Shown one piece after another: positions 16,552 through 24,883 of a stretch of 33,500 nucleotides of DNA. A program made the position numbers and the translations under genes. Every line of letters starts with the position of its first letter. The stretch's first letter is position 1. The stretch comes from CAZKYP01 sp964556885. Its GTDB lineage: Bacteria; Planctomycetota; Phycisphaerae; Sedimentisphaerales; Anaerobacaceae. The notes beneath the pieces are model-generated. The model did not search any database, was not told the DNA's origin, and saw only the letters and a list, made by a program, of their open reading frames with translations. Location: positions 1 to 33,500 of the forward strand of contig CAZKYP010000007.1 of assembly GCA_964556885.1 (NCBI GenBank), given 5' to 3'.

Positions 16552-17508
16552 TTAGTAATTCGGTTGTTGTTCCAGCTCATCTTTCGGTCGATGCTTCCAT
16601 CTTCGATGCAGCCACCAGTACTGGGTTGGATCTTCCCGGACGAAATCTTCAATAGCCCTTGTGTATTCAGTGGTTACCCATTCCAGAGGATTATCTTTAT
16701 CCGCCCATTCATTCGGAAAAATTATGCGATTAGCCCCGATTTCGAAGAAGAAATGGTTACCGATTCTCCTGCTATAGCCGACGACTATCGGTATATTCTG
16801 TGTGATAGCGATTAATCCGATACTCTTATAGGTGCTGGCTTTGCGGCCGAAGAAGTCCACGAAAATACCTTTCCTGCCGGCGTCCTGGTCTGCGATAAAG
16901 CCCAATGTTGCACCGGTTGAGGTAATTTGGGGCATAAGCTCGGCCGCACCCTTTTTATCAATTATTTTCTGGCCCATGCGCTTCCGGACACCGTAAAGAT
17001 ACTTGTTGATGTACTTATTGTCCAGCGGCCGGGCGATACTGTAAATATTAAAACCGAAAAGACCCATGAGATACCCGATTATCTCGAAATTACCGTAATG
17101 GGCGCCGACCATCAACAAACCCCGGCCTTCCTTCATCATCCATTTGGCCCTTTCGGCATTCCTGTAACAGGAATAATTACGCCAGTTGTACTTTTTTACC
17201 AGCCGCGGCGTAAAAAGCACATCTATTGCCAGCATTACGATATGTTCGAAGCTGCGCCGGCCGGTTTGATGTATCCATTGTTCGCTTTTCTCCGGAAAAC
17301 TGGCACGAAGGTTGTCCAGTGCCCGTTTTCGGCCGCGATGATAAAATTTCCATAGTAGCCGTCCGAGAAAACATGCCGTATTTAGATTGGTTTCGACATC
17401 GAACAGGTAGAGAAAAACTATCAGGATACGCAGCGCAAGATAACTGAGCCAGTCAGTGAAAGGATGATGTTTTTTTATTTTTTTCTTTCGTTCAGGCAAA
17501 TCGGCCAT
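16552..17508 (-). CDS. Lipid A biosynthesis acyltransferase (LpxL/HtrB family)
   Basis: A protein of 318 residues of the lysophospholipid/lipid A late acyltransferase family, which adds secondary acyl chains to Kdo-lipid A precursors at the inner membrane. A hydrophobic N-terminal anchor lies at about residues 18-37. The catalytic HX4E motif is at His137-Glu142 in GAHYGNFE, and downstream family regions include IADQDAG, VDFFGRKAS and the C-terminal WWLHRRWKHRP. It implies that the cell makes LPS-type lipid A. The longest frame begins with TTG at 17544, but that TTG is part of a TTGACA -35 box. The ATG at 17508 lies 8 bases after a TAAAAT -10 box, so the mRNA is probably leaderless or nearly so. 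It is divergent from sppA. Confidence 0.88.
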   Translation of the reverse strand: MADLPERKKKIKKHHPFTDWLSYLALRILIVFLYLFDVETNLNTACFLGRLLWKFYHRGRKRALDNLRASFPEKSEQWIHQTGRRSFEHIVMLAIDVLFTPRLVKKYNWRNYSCYRNAERAKWMMKEGRGLLMVGAHYGNFEIIGYLMGLFGFNIYSIARPLDNKYINKYLYGVRKRMGQKIIDKKGAAELMPQITSTGATLGFIADQDAGRKGIFVDFFGRKASTYKSIGLIAITQNIPIVVGYSRRIGNHFFFEIGANRIIFPNEWADKDNPLEWVTTEYTRAIEDFVREDPTQYWWLHRRWKHRPKDELEQQPNY

Positions 17509-17516
17509 AGGCTGTG

Positions 17517-17544
17517 ATTTTAAATTCAGGACCGCTGATGTCAA
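17517..17544 (-). promoter_or_regulatory. Promoter of acyltransferase gene (leaderless type)
   Basis: TTGACA (17544-17539), a 16-base spacer and TAAAAT (17522-17517) on the minus strand match the sigma-70 type consensus. The ATG follows 8 bases after the -10 box, at about the expected transcription start. No Shine-Dalgarno sequence precedes either candidate start, which agrees with leaderless translation. Confidence 0.55.
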
Positions 17545-17596
17545 GCTTTAATGCTCTTGAGAGCTGTTCGATACTAAGTCAGAGAGTATTTTGACG

Positions 17597-17625
17597 TTGA
17601 CTGCTTGTTTTTTCCGGCTTAGAAT
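17597..17625 (+). promoter_or_regulatory. Promoter of sppA
   Basis: TTGACT (17597-17602), a 17-base spacer and TAGAAT (17620-17625) form a near-consensus sigma-70 type promoter. The expected transcription start near 17632 leaves a leader of about 23 bases with AAGGGA (17644-17649) placed 5 bases before the ATG at 17655. It is the cleanest promoter I see in the window. Confidence 0.65.
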
Positions 17626-17654
17626 TACAATCTCAATTATAGAAAGGGATTATT

Positions 17655-18707
17655 ATGGATTATGAGCAGGATAATAATTTTTCAGATCCGATTGAGCCGC
17701 TGGAGCCGGCTGCACGACGGGATGGGCGATTGCCGACAAGGGAGCATAGGAAGACGTGGACCGTTTGGAAAGTAATCTGGTGGATTATTATGGTGTTTTC
17801 CGTTATGGCAAATTTTGTACTTTTTTTGCTGCTGGTTGGCGTTATCACTATCTTTACGGCAGGGCACGGAAGTCTCCTTACCGAAGAAGTTTTGCGTGAA
17901 GGACCTGTCAGGGATAAGATTGCGGTGATTACCGTTCAGGGTATCATATATGGTGACGTAGCCGATGATGTTTACGGACAGTTAAAAGCGGCCCGGCAGG
18001 ACCATAGAGTAAAAGGATTGATAGTCCGTGTGAATTCGCCTGGAGGGACGGTATCAGCCAGCGATCAGATTTATAAGCAAATCAGTGAGTTCAGAGATAA
18101 AGAAAATAAACCTGTTATTGCGTTCATGCAGGGTGTGGCAGCATCCGGCGGATATTATACTTCGGTAGCCTGTGAAAAAATCATAGCCGAACCGACTGTG
18201 ATTACCGGTTCGATAGGGGTTATTAGTTCGTACCTTGTTGTTCAGGAATTGCTCGAAGAAAAACTTGGTGTTCTGCCTGTCACTATTAAGTCGGGCCAAA
18301 AAAAGGATTGGCCGAGTTATTTCAGATCACCTTCGCCGGAAGAGATTCAGTATATGCAGGACAAGCTGATTAAACCTGCTTATGATAGATTCGTGCAGAT
18401 AGTAGCCGAGGGGAGAAAATCGTCGCTGACGCTGGACAAAGTCAAAGAGCTGGCGGACGGAAGTATTTTTGGTGCGCAGGAGGCGTTTGAAGTCAAACTA
18501 ATCGATGATATCGGCTATCTGGATGAAGCGATAGAATTAGTCAAGTCTATGGCCGGAATCAAAGAAGCCCAGGTGATAGAATATCGCAAGCCGTTTTCCA
18601 TATCTGATATTCTGAACAGCCGCAAGACGAATATGCTCAAAATAGATAGAAATACGCTATATGAAATCAGCACTCCTCAGATTTTGTATCTCTGGAGCGC
18701 TTATTAG
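17655..18707 (+). CDS. sppA: Signal peptide peptidase SppA (36K type)
   Basis: A 350-residue S49-family membrane protease. It has a cytoplasmic tail of about 38 residues, a transmembrane helix (about 40-68) and one peptidase domain. RVNSPGG (about 125-131) is the oxyanion-region motif, Ser164 in GVAASGGYY is the expected nucleophile and Lys212 in IKSG the expected general base. The single-domain length matches the short SppA type, which assembles into rings and degrades cleaved signal peptides in the inner membrane. The gene has its own promoter and stands alone: it is divergent from the acyltransferase gene and convergent with the entericidin-like gene. Confidence 0.92.
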   Translation: MDYEQDNNFSDPIEPLEPAARRDGRLPTREHRKTWTVWKVIWWIIMVFSVMANFVLFLLLVGVITIFTAGHGSLLTEEVLREGPVRDKIAVITVQGIIYGDVADDVYGQLKAARQDHRVKGLIVRVNSPGGTVSASDQIYKQISEFRDKENKPVIAFMQGVAASGGYYTSVACEKIIAEPTVITGSIGVISSYLVVQELLEEKLGVLPVTIKSGQKKDWPSYFRSPSPEEIQYMQDKLIKPAYDRFVQIVAEGRKSSLTLDKVKELADGSIFGAQEAFEVKLIDDIGYLDEAIELVKSMAGIKEAQVIEYRKPFSISDILNSRKTNMLKIDRNTLYEISTPQILYLWSAY

Positions 18708-18993
18708 CACATGGAAATAACGGAAAAACGGGATGAAACGTTGAATAATATTGGGGGAAGTACAAATCACAATTAAAAATTATGACGTTATTTAGTATTC
18801 CTTCCGATCTCTGATTGAGCACTTATCAGCTTAATTCCAAATCTCCAGCGGTCCAATTCTTCTGAATTCAAATTATTGCTTACTTAAATCATTAACGTGT
18901 AAAAATATAGCTTTTATACCGTTTTTACTGTTATAAGGACGGTTTATCTGCTGGTTCCAATATTAAATAGGGCGTATTGGCACATTAATATTG

Positions 18994-19125
18994 TTATTTC
19001 GTGGCCTTTTCACCGGCTTTGCCTACGGTTTGAATGTCTTTGCCAATGCCTTGAACAGTAGCGCAGCCAAGTATGGAGATTGTCAGGCCGATCAGAACTA
19101 TTATGAGAAGAATTTTTTTTGCCAT
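18994..19125 (-). CDS. Entericidin-like small lipoprotein
   Basis: A 43-residue protein. Lys3 and Lys4 and a hydrophobic core (about 5-19) lead to a lipobox-like Ile-Leu-Gly-Cys with Cys21. The mature part is only 23 residues and carries the family pattern CATVQGIGKDIQTVGKAGEKA. Entericidin (EcnA/EcnB) lipoproteins share the short length and the C-T-x-x-G-x-G-x-D-I pattern after the lipid-bearing Cys. AAGGA lies about 10 bases before the ATG. No second (antidote/toxin) copy is adjacent, so it is a solitary member. In other bacteria the function is poorly defined (membrane-active or stress-linked). The frame is too short for standard length cut-offs. Confidence 0.78.
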   Translation of the reverse strand: MAKKILLIIVLIGLTISILGCATVQGIGKDIQTVGKAGEKATK

Positions 19126-19246
19126 AATTGAATTATCCTTAAAAAAATAGCTTGGATTCTAAATTATGTTCGGTAATTATGGCACAACTGCATTAAAAAA
19201 TATAACAATTCTACAAATTGCGGGATTTTCTTTTTGGAATTAGTTA

Positions 19247-19273
19247 TTGACTTTTCCGGATTAATCTGATAAT
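19247..19273 (+). promoter_or_regulatory. Possible promoter of six-PAS kinase gene
   Basis: TTGACT (19247-19252) and GATAAT (19268-19273) are separated by 15 bases, which is short for the sigma-70 type. The pair lies about 130 bases before the chosen ATG at 19405, and in the gap that is divergent with the small lipoprotein gene. Confidence 0.3.
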
Positions 19274-19404
19274 TGTAAGTGTTGTATTCCCAAATGTTTT
19301 TGTTGCTCCAGTCTGTGATTTGGCTGGAGCGGTTATTATTTGGGTCTGAAAGCCGACGGGTGAAAGAATGTGGATTGTCGGCTTTGGTGCCAAAGGAAAA
19401 TGAT

Positions 19405-22400
19405 ATGCGAGATGGGCGGAACAAAAAGGCAGAATTATCTGCCTATGTGGATTCTATGGAGAGAGATACTACGCAGGTTCGGCAAACCGGAATCAACAAT
19501 CATAAAATAGGTGACATAAAAGAGTCTGGTAAAATATTTATAGCTATCTTCGATAATGCAGCCGACGGCATACTTATTGTCGATGTTCAAAATAAGCAAT
19601 TTCAAATAGGAAATAAGGCTATATGTCAAATGCTCGGCTGCGCCAACAAAGAAATCGAAAACATGAGCATCGAGGATATTCACCCCAGAGAGAAACTGCC
19701 CGAGATTATTGAGATGTTTAACAGGCAGGTTCGAAGAGAATTAACCCTCGCCAAAGATATTCCCGTTAAAAGAAAAGACGGCTCAGTTTTTTATGCGGAT
19801 ATCAATTCATTTCCGATAAAGCTCGGATCCAACAAGTATCTGATAGGTGTTTTCAGAGATGTAATGGAGCGCAGGGATGCGGATGAATCGCTCCGACAAA
19901 GCGAGGAAAAATTCCGTTTAGTAATGGAAGCGACTAATGATGCACTATGGGACTGGAATCTGGTTACTGGTGAAACATATAGAAATCCGCGCCATGCAAC
20001 GATGTTGGGATATGAGCTGGTGGAACTATCTTCGTCAAATAAGGAGTGGGAAAAGCGTATACATCCGGACGACAAACCTTTAGTGCTCAAAGTACTAAAG
20101 GAAAATCTAAGCGGGAAAAAGGATTCTTTTGAACATGAGTACCGTTTGAGGACTAAGTCCGGCGATTATATATGGATTTTGGGTCGAGGTAAAGTGGTGG
20201 AACGTAACAAGGATGGTTCGCCCGTTCGAATGATTGGTACAAATATTGACATCACCGAACGAAAGAAAGCAGAGGAAGCCCTCAGACAAAGTGAGGAGAC
20301 TCTAAGATCATTGGTGAATGCTATAACCGAATCAGTGATACTGATTGACACGAAAGGGACCGTTCTTGAGATAAACGAAACGTCCGCCAGAAGGCTGGGC
20401 GGCAGTGTTAACGAACTTATGGGAAAATGCTGCTATGATTTTCTGCATAAAGACATAAAGGAATATAGAAGATCCAAAGTTGAGGAAGTCATCAGAACAG
20501 GACGGCCCCATCAATTTGAGGACCGCACACAGGGAAGAATCGTAAGCAGTTCTATGTATCCCATTCTTGATCCTGCTGGACGCGTGGTACAAGTGGCTAT
20601 TTTTGCATTGGATATCACTGAGAGAAAACGCATAGAACAGGCACTCGCTGAAAGTGAGGAGAAATACAGAACGCTTATCGAAACAGCTCCTGATTCCATA
20701 GCCATGGTCGACAGAAACGGTACGTTTTTATTTATGAATGCCACCGCCGCAGAGTATATAGGGGGAAAACCGGAGGAACTTTTAGGAAAGACAATACGGG
20801 ATATTTTGCCTGATGAAGTTGCAGATAAATACACAGGGTATATCAAGGGGGTGATAGACAATAAAAAGGGCATCAATATTGTTGATGAGATTGAATTGCG
20901 GGATCAGAAGCGATGGTATAACGTTACAATAGAACCGTTGAAAGATGGTAATAGGAATGTAATTTCGGCGTTGGTGATTGCCAGAGATATTCACCATATC
21001 AGGCAGGCGGAGGAACAGATACTCAGGCTTAGCTCGGCCGTTGAGCAATCAATTGATGGTATTGCGATGTGTGATTTGGAGCCTCGGATGTTATATATGA
21101 ATGATGCTTATGCCCGAATGCACGGATATACTACCGAGGAAATGACAGGAATGAAGATAGCGGATCTGCACAGCAGTGAATCCAAAGAAGAATGCCGGAA
21201 GGTTGTCCATCATTTAAAAATAAGAGGAGCATGGATAGGTGAATTGGAACATGTTCGGAAAGACGGAAAGATTTTCCCCATTTATTTGTCTGTCACTCTG
21301 CTGAAGAACGATGAGGGTGAGGCTATTGGAAGTATTGGGATTTGCAGGGACATGACGGAATATAAGAAGACCCAGAAAGACCTGAAGATAAGAGATGTTG
21401 CCATAGCGTCATCCATAAATGGTATTATAATAGCAGATATGGAAGGGTATGTCACTTATATGAATCGTTCGTGTCTCAAGATGGGCGGATATGAACGGGA
21501 GAGTGAAATTCTGGGTCGAAATATAGTTGAATACTGCCATGACCGGGATGAGGCTTTGGCTGTCCTAAAAACTGTTCAGGACAAGGGTAGCTGGATAGGC
21601 GAACTGACTGTTGTAAAAAAGGATGGTTCAACGATACTTGTTCAAATTTATGCGACCCTGGTCATGGATGAGCGCCGCAAACCAATTGCTATGATGGCTT
21701 CATTAGTTGATATTACAGAGTCAAGGCGCAGCCAGGAACAACTTAATGAGTATCGCGAGAAAATGTCCCGAACCGAACAGCTTGCCACGCTTGGGACACT
21801 CAGTGCCACTGTAGCCCATGAGCTGACCCAGCCTTTGACGGTGATACGCTTATTGCTTGAAAATACGTTGGAAAGGCTCCAGAAATCATCATCATTTCCT
21901 CAGGATGTTCTGGAGAAGAAACTCATGGATTGCCTAAAACAGGTCTCGAACATAGTTTTGATAACCGAAAGATTTCGTAACTTTGCCAGGAGATCAAAAG
22001 ACCGTATATTCAGGGAAGTGGATTTAAAAGATATTGCCGGAAGGATAGTAGGAGTGCTGGCCGAAAGCGCAAGACGGGCAAATATCATGCTTCATATCGA
22101 AGATATGGTCGGGCTGCCGGCCGTATATATGGAAGAAAGAGATTTGGAACAACTGTTTTTTGCCATTATCAACAATGCCATACAGGCGGCCGACGGTGAG
22201 AATATAAGGTTATTTATTGTAAGTGGTATTGCTAAGGGCAAGTGTATTGAATTGCGATTCTCTGATAATTGCGGCGGTATTGCTCCGGAGCAGATTAATA
22301 AAATTTTTGAGCCGTTTTTTACGACCAAACCTCGCGGCAAGGGAACAGGATTAGGACTTTTTATTGTACAGGATGTAGTGAACCGGGCCGGAGGTAGGAT

Positions 22401-22467
22401 TCGTGTTGAAAGCGTATATGGTGAAGGTTCGACTTTTTTTGTTACCCTGCCTATAAATAAACAATGA
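19405..22467 (+). CDS. Soluble six-PAS sensor histidine kinase (FixL/NtrB-like)
   Basis: A 1020-residue kinase without transmembrane helices. Six PAS/PAC units occupy about residues 42-155, 165-287, 296-408, 417-530, 541-652 and 662-772. HisKA follows with His805 in VAHELTQPL, a form close to the FixL/NtrB type, then a complete HATPase_c (NNAIQA, DNCGGI, FEPFFTTK, GKGTGLGL). PAS sets like this often sense ligands, redox state or gases, but no haem-binding signature can be assigned by eye. The longest frame starts with GTG at 19279. I use the ATG at 19405 because AAGGA (19393-19397) lies 7 bases before it and the upstream 42 residues look non-conserved. The response regulator at 22812 is the likely partner. 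Confidence 0.9.
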   Translation: MRDGRNKKAELSAYVDSMERDTTQVRQTGINNHKIGDIKESGKIFIAIFDNAADGILIVDVQNKQFQIGNKAICQMLGCANKEIENMSIEDIHPREKLPEIIEMFNRQVRRELTLAKDIPVKRKDGSVFYADINSFPIKLGSNKYLIGVFRDVMERRDADESLRQSEEKFRLVMEATNDALWDWNLVTGETYRNPRHATMLGYELVELSSSNKEWEKRIHPDDKPLVLKVLKENLSGKKDSFEHEYRLRTKSGDYIWILGRGKVVERNKDGSPVRMIGTNIDITERKKAEEALRQSEETLRSLVNAITESVILIDTKGTVLEINETSARRLGGSVNELMGKCCYDFLHKDIKEYRRSKVEEVIRTGRPHQFEDRTQGRIVSSSMYPILDPAGRVVQVAIFALDITERKRIEQALAESEEKYRTLIETAPDSIAMVDRNGTFLFMNATAAEYIGGKPEELLGKTIRDILPDEVADKYTGYIKGVIDNKKGINIVDEIELRDQKRWYNVTIEPLKDGNRNVISALVIARDIHHIRQAEEQILRLSSAVEQSIDGIAMCDLEPRMLYMNDAYARMHGYTTEEMTGMKIADLHSSESKEECRKVVHHLKIRGAWIGELEHVRKDGKIFPIYLSVTLLKNDEGEAIGSIGICRDMTEYKKTQKDLKIRDVAIASSINGIIIADMEGYVTYMNRSCLKMGGYERESEILGRNIVEYCHDRDEALAVLKTVQDKGSWIGELTVVKKDGSTILVQIYATLVMDERRKPIAMMASLVDITESRRSQEQLNEYREKMSRTEQLATLGTLSATVAHELTQPLTVIRLLLENTLERLQKSSSFPQDVLEKKLMDCLKQVSNIVLITERFRNFARRSKDRIFREVDLKDIAGRIVGVLAESARRANIMLHIEDMVGLPAVYMEERDLEQLFFAIINNAIQAADGENIRLFIVSGIAKGKCIELRFSDNCGGIAPEQINKIFEPFFTTKPRGKGTGLGLFIVQDVVNRAGGRIRVESVYGEGSTFFVTLPINKQ

Positions 22468-22811
22468 GTATCCAAATGGTCTAATAATTGAGAGTGACAA
22501 AGTATCAATATTATATTTGTTGAGCACGTGTATGTGCAATGGCAATGATGCAGTTTCATCGAATCAATACCGAAAATATCCATGCTTAAAATCAGGCCGT
22601 ATTATATCTGTTCATAACTAAATAATAAAAGATGGATAAAAACCAAAAAATACGTAGTCACCACAATTGCCATATTATATAGAAAATATATAATGAAACT
22701 CTTTTGGCCTTATGATTGTAGGCAAATGAGAATATATTTAGGTTATATTTAAAATGTGCTTTATTCGCTCTGTTATATATTGATAAACAGCGAAGCTATA
22801 AATGAGTAGCA
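22468..22811. other. AT-rich spacer between kinase and regulator genes
   Basis: About 340 bases without a gene, strongly AT-rich. No stem with a T-tract ends the kinase gene clearly. TATATT-like -10 candidates occur near 22770-22785, so the regulator probably has its own promoter, but no matching -35 box can be chosen. Confidence 0.35.
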
Positions 22812-23462
22812 ATGACAGATATTAAAAAAAAGAAACATATCTTTTTTCTTGATGATGAGCTGGAAGTACGTGAGGCTGTCACTGAAACCCTTCAACAATC
22901 TGATTATGAAGTAAGCCATTTTGCAGATGGCGCTGAATGTCTTGAAGAACTACATTCGAAAAAATGTGACTTGCTTATTACCGACCTGAAGATGCCTGAA
23001 ATGAACGGCATTGATTTATTGATAGAAGTCAAACGTCTTGCGCCATGGATACCTGTTCTGGTAATTACAGGGTATGGTGATATCCCGACGGCTGTGAAGG
23101 CCGTCAAGTCCGGTGCCGTGGATTTCATTGAAAAACCTCTTGATAGGGAATCCTTCCTGAACAAAGTTTCCTCGATACTTTTAGAGAACGCGTCCGAACC
23201 TTCATTAACCAACATACCTTTAACCAAAAGCGAAAGAAAAATACTGAAAATGGTTATCGGCGGCAAGAGCAACAAGGAAATTGCCTTATTGCTCCATCGT
23301 TCCATTCGGACTGTAGAAGTGCATCGTGCTCGTTTGATGCACAAGCTGAAAGCGGATAACCTTGTCGATCTTGTTAAGCGTGCAGTGACGTTAGGATTGA
23401 TTGAGTTGCCAGTAAAGAAAAAACGAGGCGAAACCGCCAAAAAGAACGACGAAAAACTTTAA
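22812..23462 (+). CDS. FixJ/NarL-type response regulator (receiver + LuxR HTH)
   Basis: A 216-residue two-domain regulator. The receiver domain (about 8-125) has Asp14-Asp15, phospho-acceptor Asp58 (TDLKMP), Thr86 (VITGYGD) and Lys108 (EKPLD). A LuxR-type helix-turn-helix lies at about 137-195, with KSNKEIALLLHRSIRTVEVHR as recognition region. A basic tail (KKKRGETAKK) ends the protein. The TGYGD and EKPLD forms match FixJ-type receivers. It should bind DNA when phosphorylated, most simply by the six-PAS kinase upstream. Its targets are unknown; the inverted repeat at 23611-23639 in front of the next gene is a candidate. No clear ribosome binding site precedes the ATG. Confidence 0.92.
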   Translation: MTDIKKKKHIFFLDDELEVREAVTETLQQSDYEVSHFADGAECLEELHSKKCDLLITDLKMPEMNGIDLLIEVKRLAPWIPVLVITGYGDIPTAVKAVKSGAVDFIEKPLDRESFLNKVSSILLENASEPSLTNIPLTKSERKILKMVIGGKSNKEIALLLHRSIRTVEVHRARLMHKLKADNLVDLVKRAVTLGLIELPVKKKRGETAKKNDEKL

Positions 23463-23762
23463 ATACCTGTTTAACATCTGTTTCAACAATTTTCAGGTCA
23501 TCATCTCAAATATCCCACCACGAATATAAATTTCCCGAAATACCTGCAGTTTGAACACAAAAGCCGAACACCCGTAATAGTAAATATGATTATTGTGGTA
23601 GAAGGATTGACTTTATTGTGAATTCTATGCACAATAAAGCTGTAATTTGAGAAAATATCGTACTGAAAGGATTTTTTCGGAATTCAAACATTCAGATTTA
23701 TTTAGTTTCAGCGGATTTTGTTCTCCTATGTATTTATTGTTTCGCATTCGTGGAGGAAGATT
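23463..23762. other. Intergenic region with operator-like repeat
   Basis: About 300 bases between the response regulator and the PD40 protein. It contains the perfect inverted repeat at 23611-23639, a promoter-like pair around it, and GGAGG at 23752-23756, 6 bases before the ATG at 23763. I see nothing else. Confidence 0.5.
23611..23639. promoter_or_regulatory. Perfect 10-bp inverted repeat, candidate operator
   Basis: CTTTATTGTG (23611-23620) and CACAATAAAG (23630-23639) are exact reverse complements around a 9-base centre. TTGACT at 23607-23612 and CACAAT at 23630-23635 are 17 bases apart, so the repeat overlaps both boxes of a plausible promoter for the 23763-29334 gene cluster. No T-tract follows, which argues against a terminator. 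Its location fits a repressor or activator site. Confidence 0.5.
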
Positions 23763-24836
23763 ATGACCGGACAAACATATGTTTTAAGACAAATACTGCA
23801 CCTGAGATCTGCCGGTTTTATATTAGTTATTTTTGTCCTAACTGCGGCTTATGGAAATACCTCTGAGCAACAAACACCAACAAAGATTAGGCCAAGAATG
23901 GTCCCATCCCCGCAGGAGGAATTGAATCTAAAAGACATACCTTTTAAGATAGTATATGAAACTTATCGGGAAACCGAAGGCAGGCAGAACTGGGAATTGT
24001 ACATTATGAATGCTGATGGTTCTGGGCAGGTTAATCTGACCAATACACCCGATGTTGATGAGATGTATCCACATGTTTCCGGCGATGGTACAAAGATTTG
24101 TTTCGTTGCCGATGAAGGATCTGGCCGGGATAAAATTCGCAGTGTTTACTATATGAATATCGATGGTACGGGGCGTGTGTTTGTTGCCGAGAATGCCCGG
24201 CAGCCATGCTGGAGTTTTGACGGTAAGCGAATTGCGTTTCTTAGGAGTGAATACGAGCGTTACAGCCCAAGGATTTACGCAACAGCCGAACTTGTTATCT
24301 ATGATTTGCAGACTGGTCAATATAAACCTCATCCCAATAATAATCTACATCACTTATATGCATTATGCTGGTCGCCCGACGGAAATTGGTTTACCGCGGC
24401 CGTACATGGAGGTATGGAATACAGTGATAATATCCTCGCTTTCGAAGCTAATGGAACAAATGTATATGATTTGGGACGGTGGGGGGTTAGGGGATGTCGG
24501 CCGGATTTTGGCCTTGACGGCAAAAAGATGGTATGGGGGGAAACCGACTGGAGTTTGTGTCTGGGCGACCTTGACCTGACGGGCCGCGAGCCGCAGGTGA
24601 CGAATATTCGCGAGGTTGTCAAGTGCTTACGCAGGTTTAAGATCTATCATATAGACTTGTCACCTGATGAAAAGTATATTGCCTTTAGTTATGGTCCTAC
24701 TGCGGGTTCACAGGATGTCGGTGGTAAGGCAAAAGGATGGGATATCTGCGTCAGTGACTTGTCGGGCAAGTGGGTTAAAATTACAACAGATGGAAACCAT
24801 AACAAGGAGCCTGACTGGGTGCCGATTCGAAAGTGA
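23763..24836 (+). CDS. Exported PD40 / TolB-like beta-propeller protein
   Basis: A 357-residue protein with an N-terminal signal sequence (hydrophobic at about residues 17-30). Several PD40 (WD40-like, TolB type) repeats follow, marked by INADG-type turns and P-x-x-S-x-D/G-G-x-x-I-x-F strands. Examples are YIMNADGSGQVNLTNTP, MYPHVSGDGTKICFVAD, CWSFDGKRIAFL and SPDEKYIAFSY. Such propellers are periplasmic binding scaffolds, and no catalytic residue set is apparent. The longest frame starts at 23718, but GGAGG (23752-23756) before the ATG at 23763 decides the start. It ends 47 bases before the FGE/HDAC fusion and may be in the same transcript. It is not the TolB of a Tol-Pal operon: no tolQRA or pal is nearby. 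Confidence 0.8.
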   Translation: MTGQTYVLRQILHLRSAGFILVIFVLTAAYGNTSEQQTPTKIRPRMVPSPQEELNLKDIPFKIVYETYRETEGRQNWELYIMNADGSGQVNLTNTPDVDEMYPHVSGDGTKICFVADEGSGRDKIRSVYYMNIDGTGRVFVAENARQPCWSFDGKRIAFLRSEYERYSPRIYATAELVIYDLQTGQYKPHPNNNLHHLYALCWSPDGNWFTAAVHGGMEYSDNILAFEANGTNVYDLGRWGVRGCRPDFGLDGKKMVWGETDWSLCLGDLDLTGREPQVTNIREVVKCLRRFKIYHIDLSPDEKYIAFSYGPTAGSQDVGGKAKGWDICVSDLSGKWVKITTDGNHNKEPDWVPIRK

Positions 24837-24883
24837 AGTGACACTAAATATTCAGTCCTATAAAAATACGATTACAGTACAAA

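Noticed and set aside
17509..17544. TTG start of the acyltransferase at 17544
   Set aside because: The TTG forms the -35 box of a promoter aimed at the ATG at 17508, and no Shine-Dalgarno sequence precedes it.
18957..18980. CCAATA...TATTGG stem between sppA and the small lipoprotein gene
   Set aside because: Six weak pairs with a 12-base loop and no T-tract; likely chance in AT-rich DNA.
19279..19404. GTG start at 19279 for the six-PAS kinase
   Set aside because: AAGGA placed 7 bases before the ATG at 19405 is better, and the extra 42 residues show no conserved pattern.
23611..23639. Reading the inverted repeat as a terminator of the FixJ-like gene
   Set aside because: No T-tract follows on the plus strand, it is AT-rich, and it overlaps promoter-like boxes.
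23718..23762. Upstream start at 23718 for the PD40 protein
   Set aside because: GGAGG directly before the ATG at 23763 gives a standard start and a standard signal peptide.
23763..24836. Assignment of the PD40 protein as TolB of the Tol-Pal system
   Set aside because: No tolQ, tolR, tolA or pal gene is near, and only the propeller repeats are shared.
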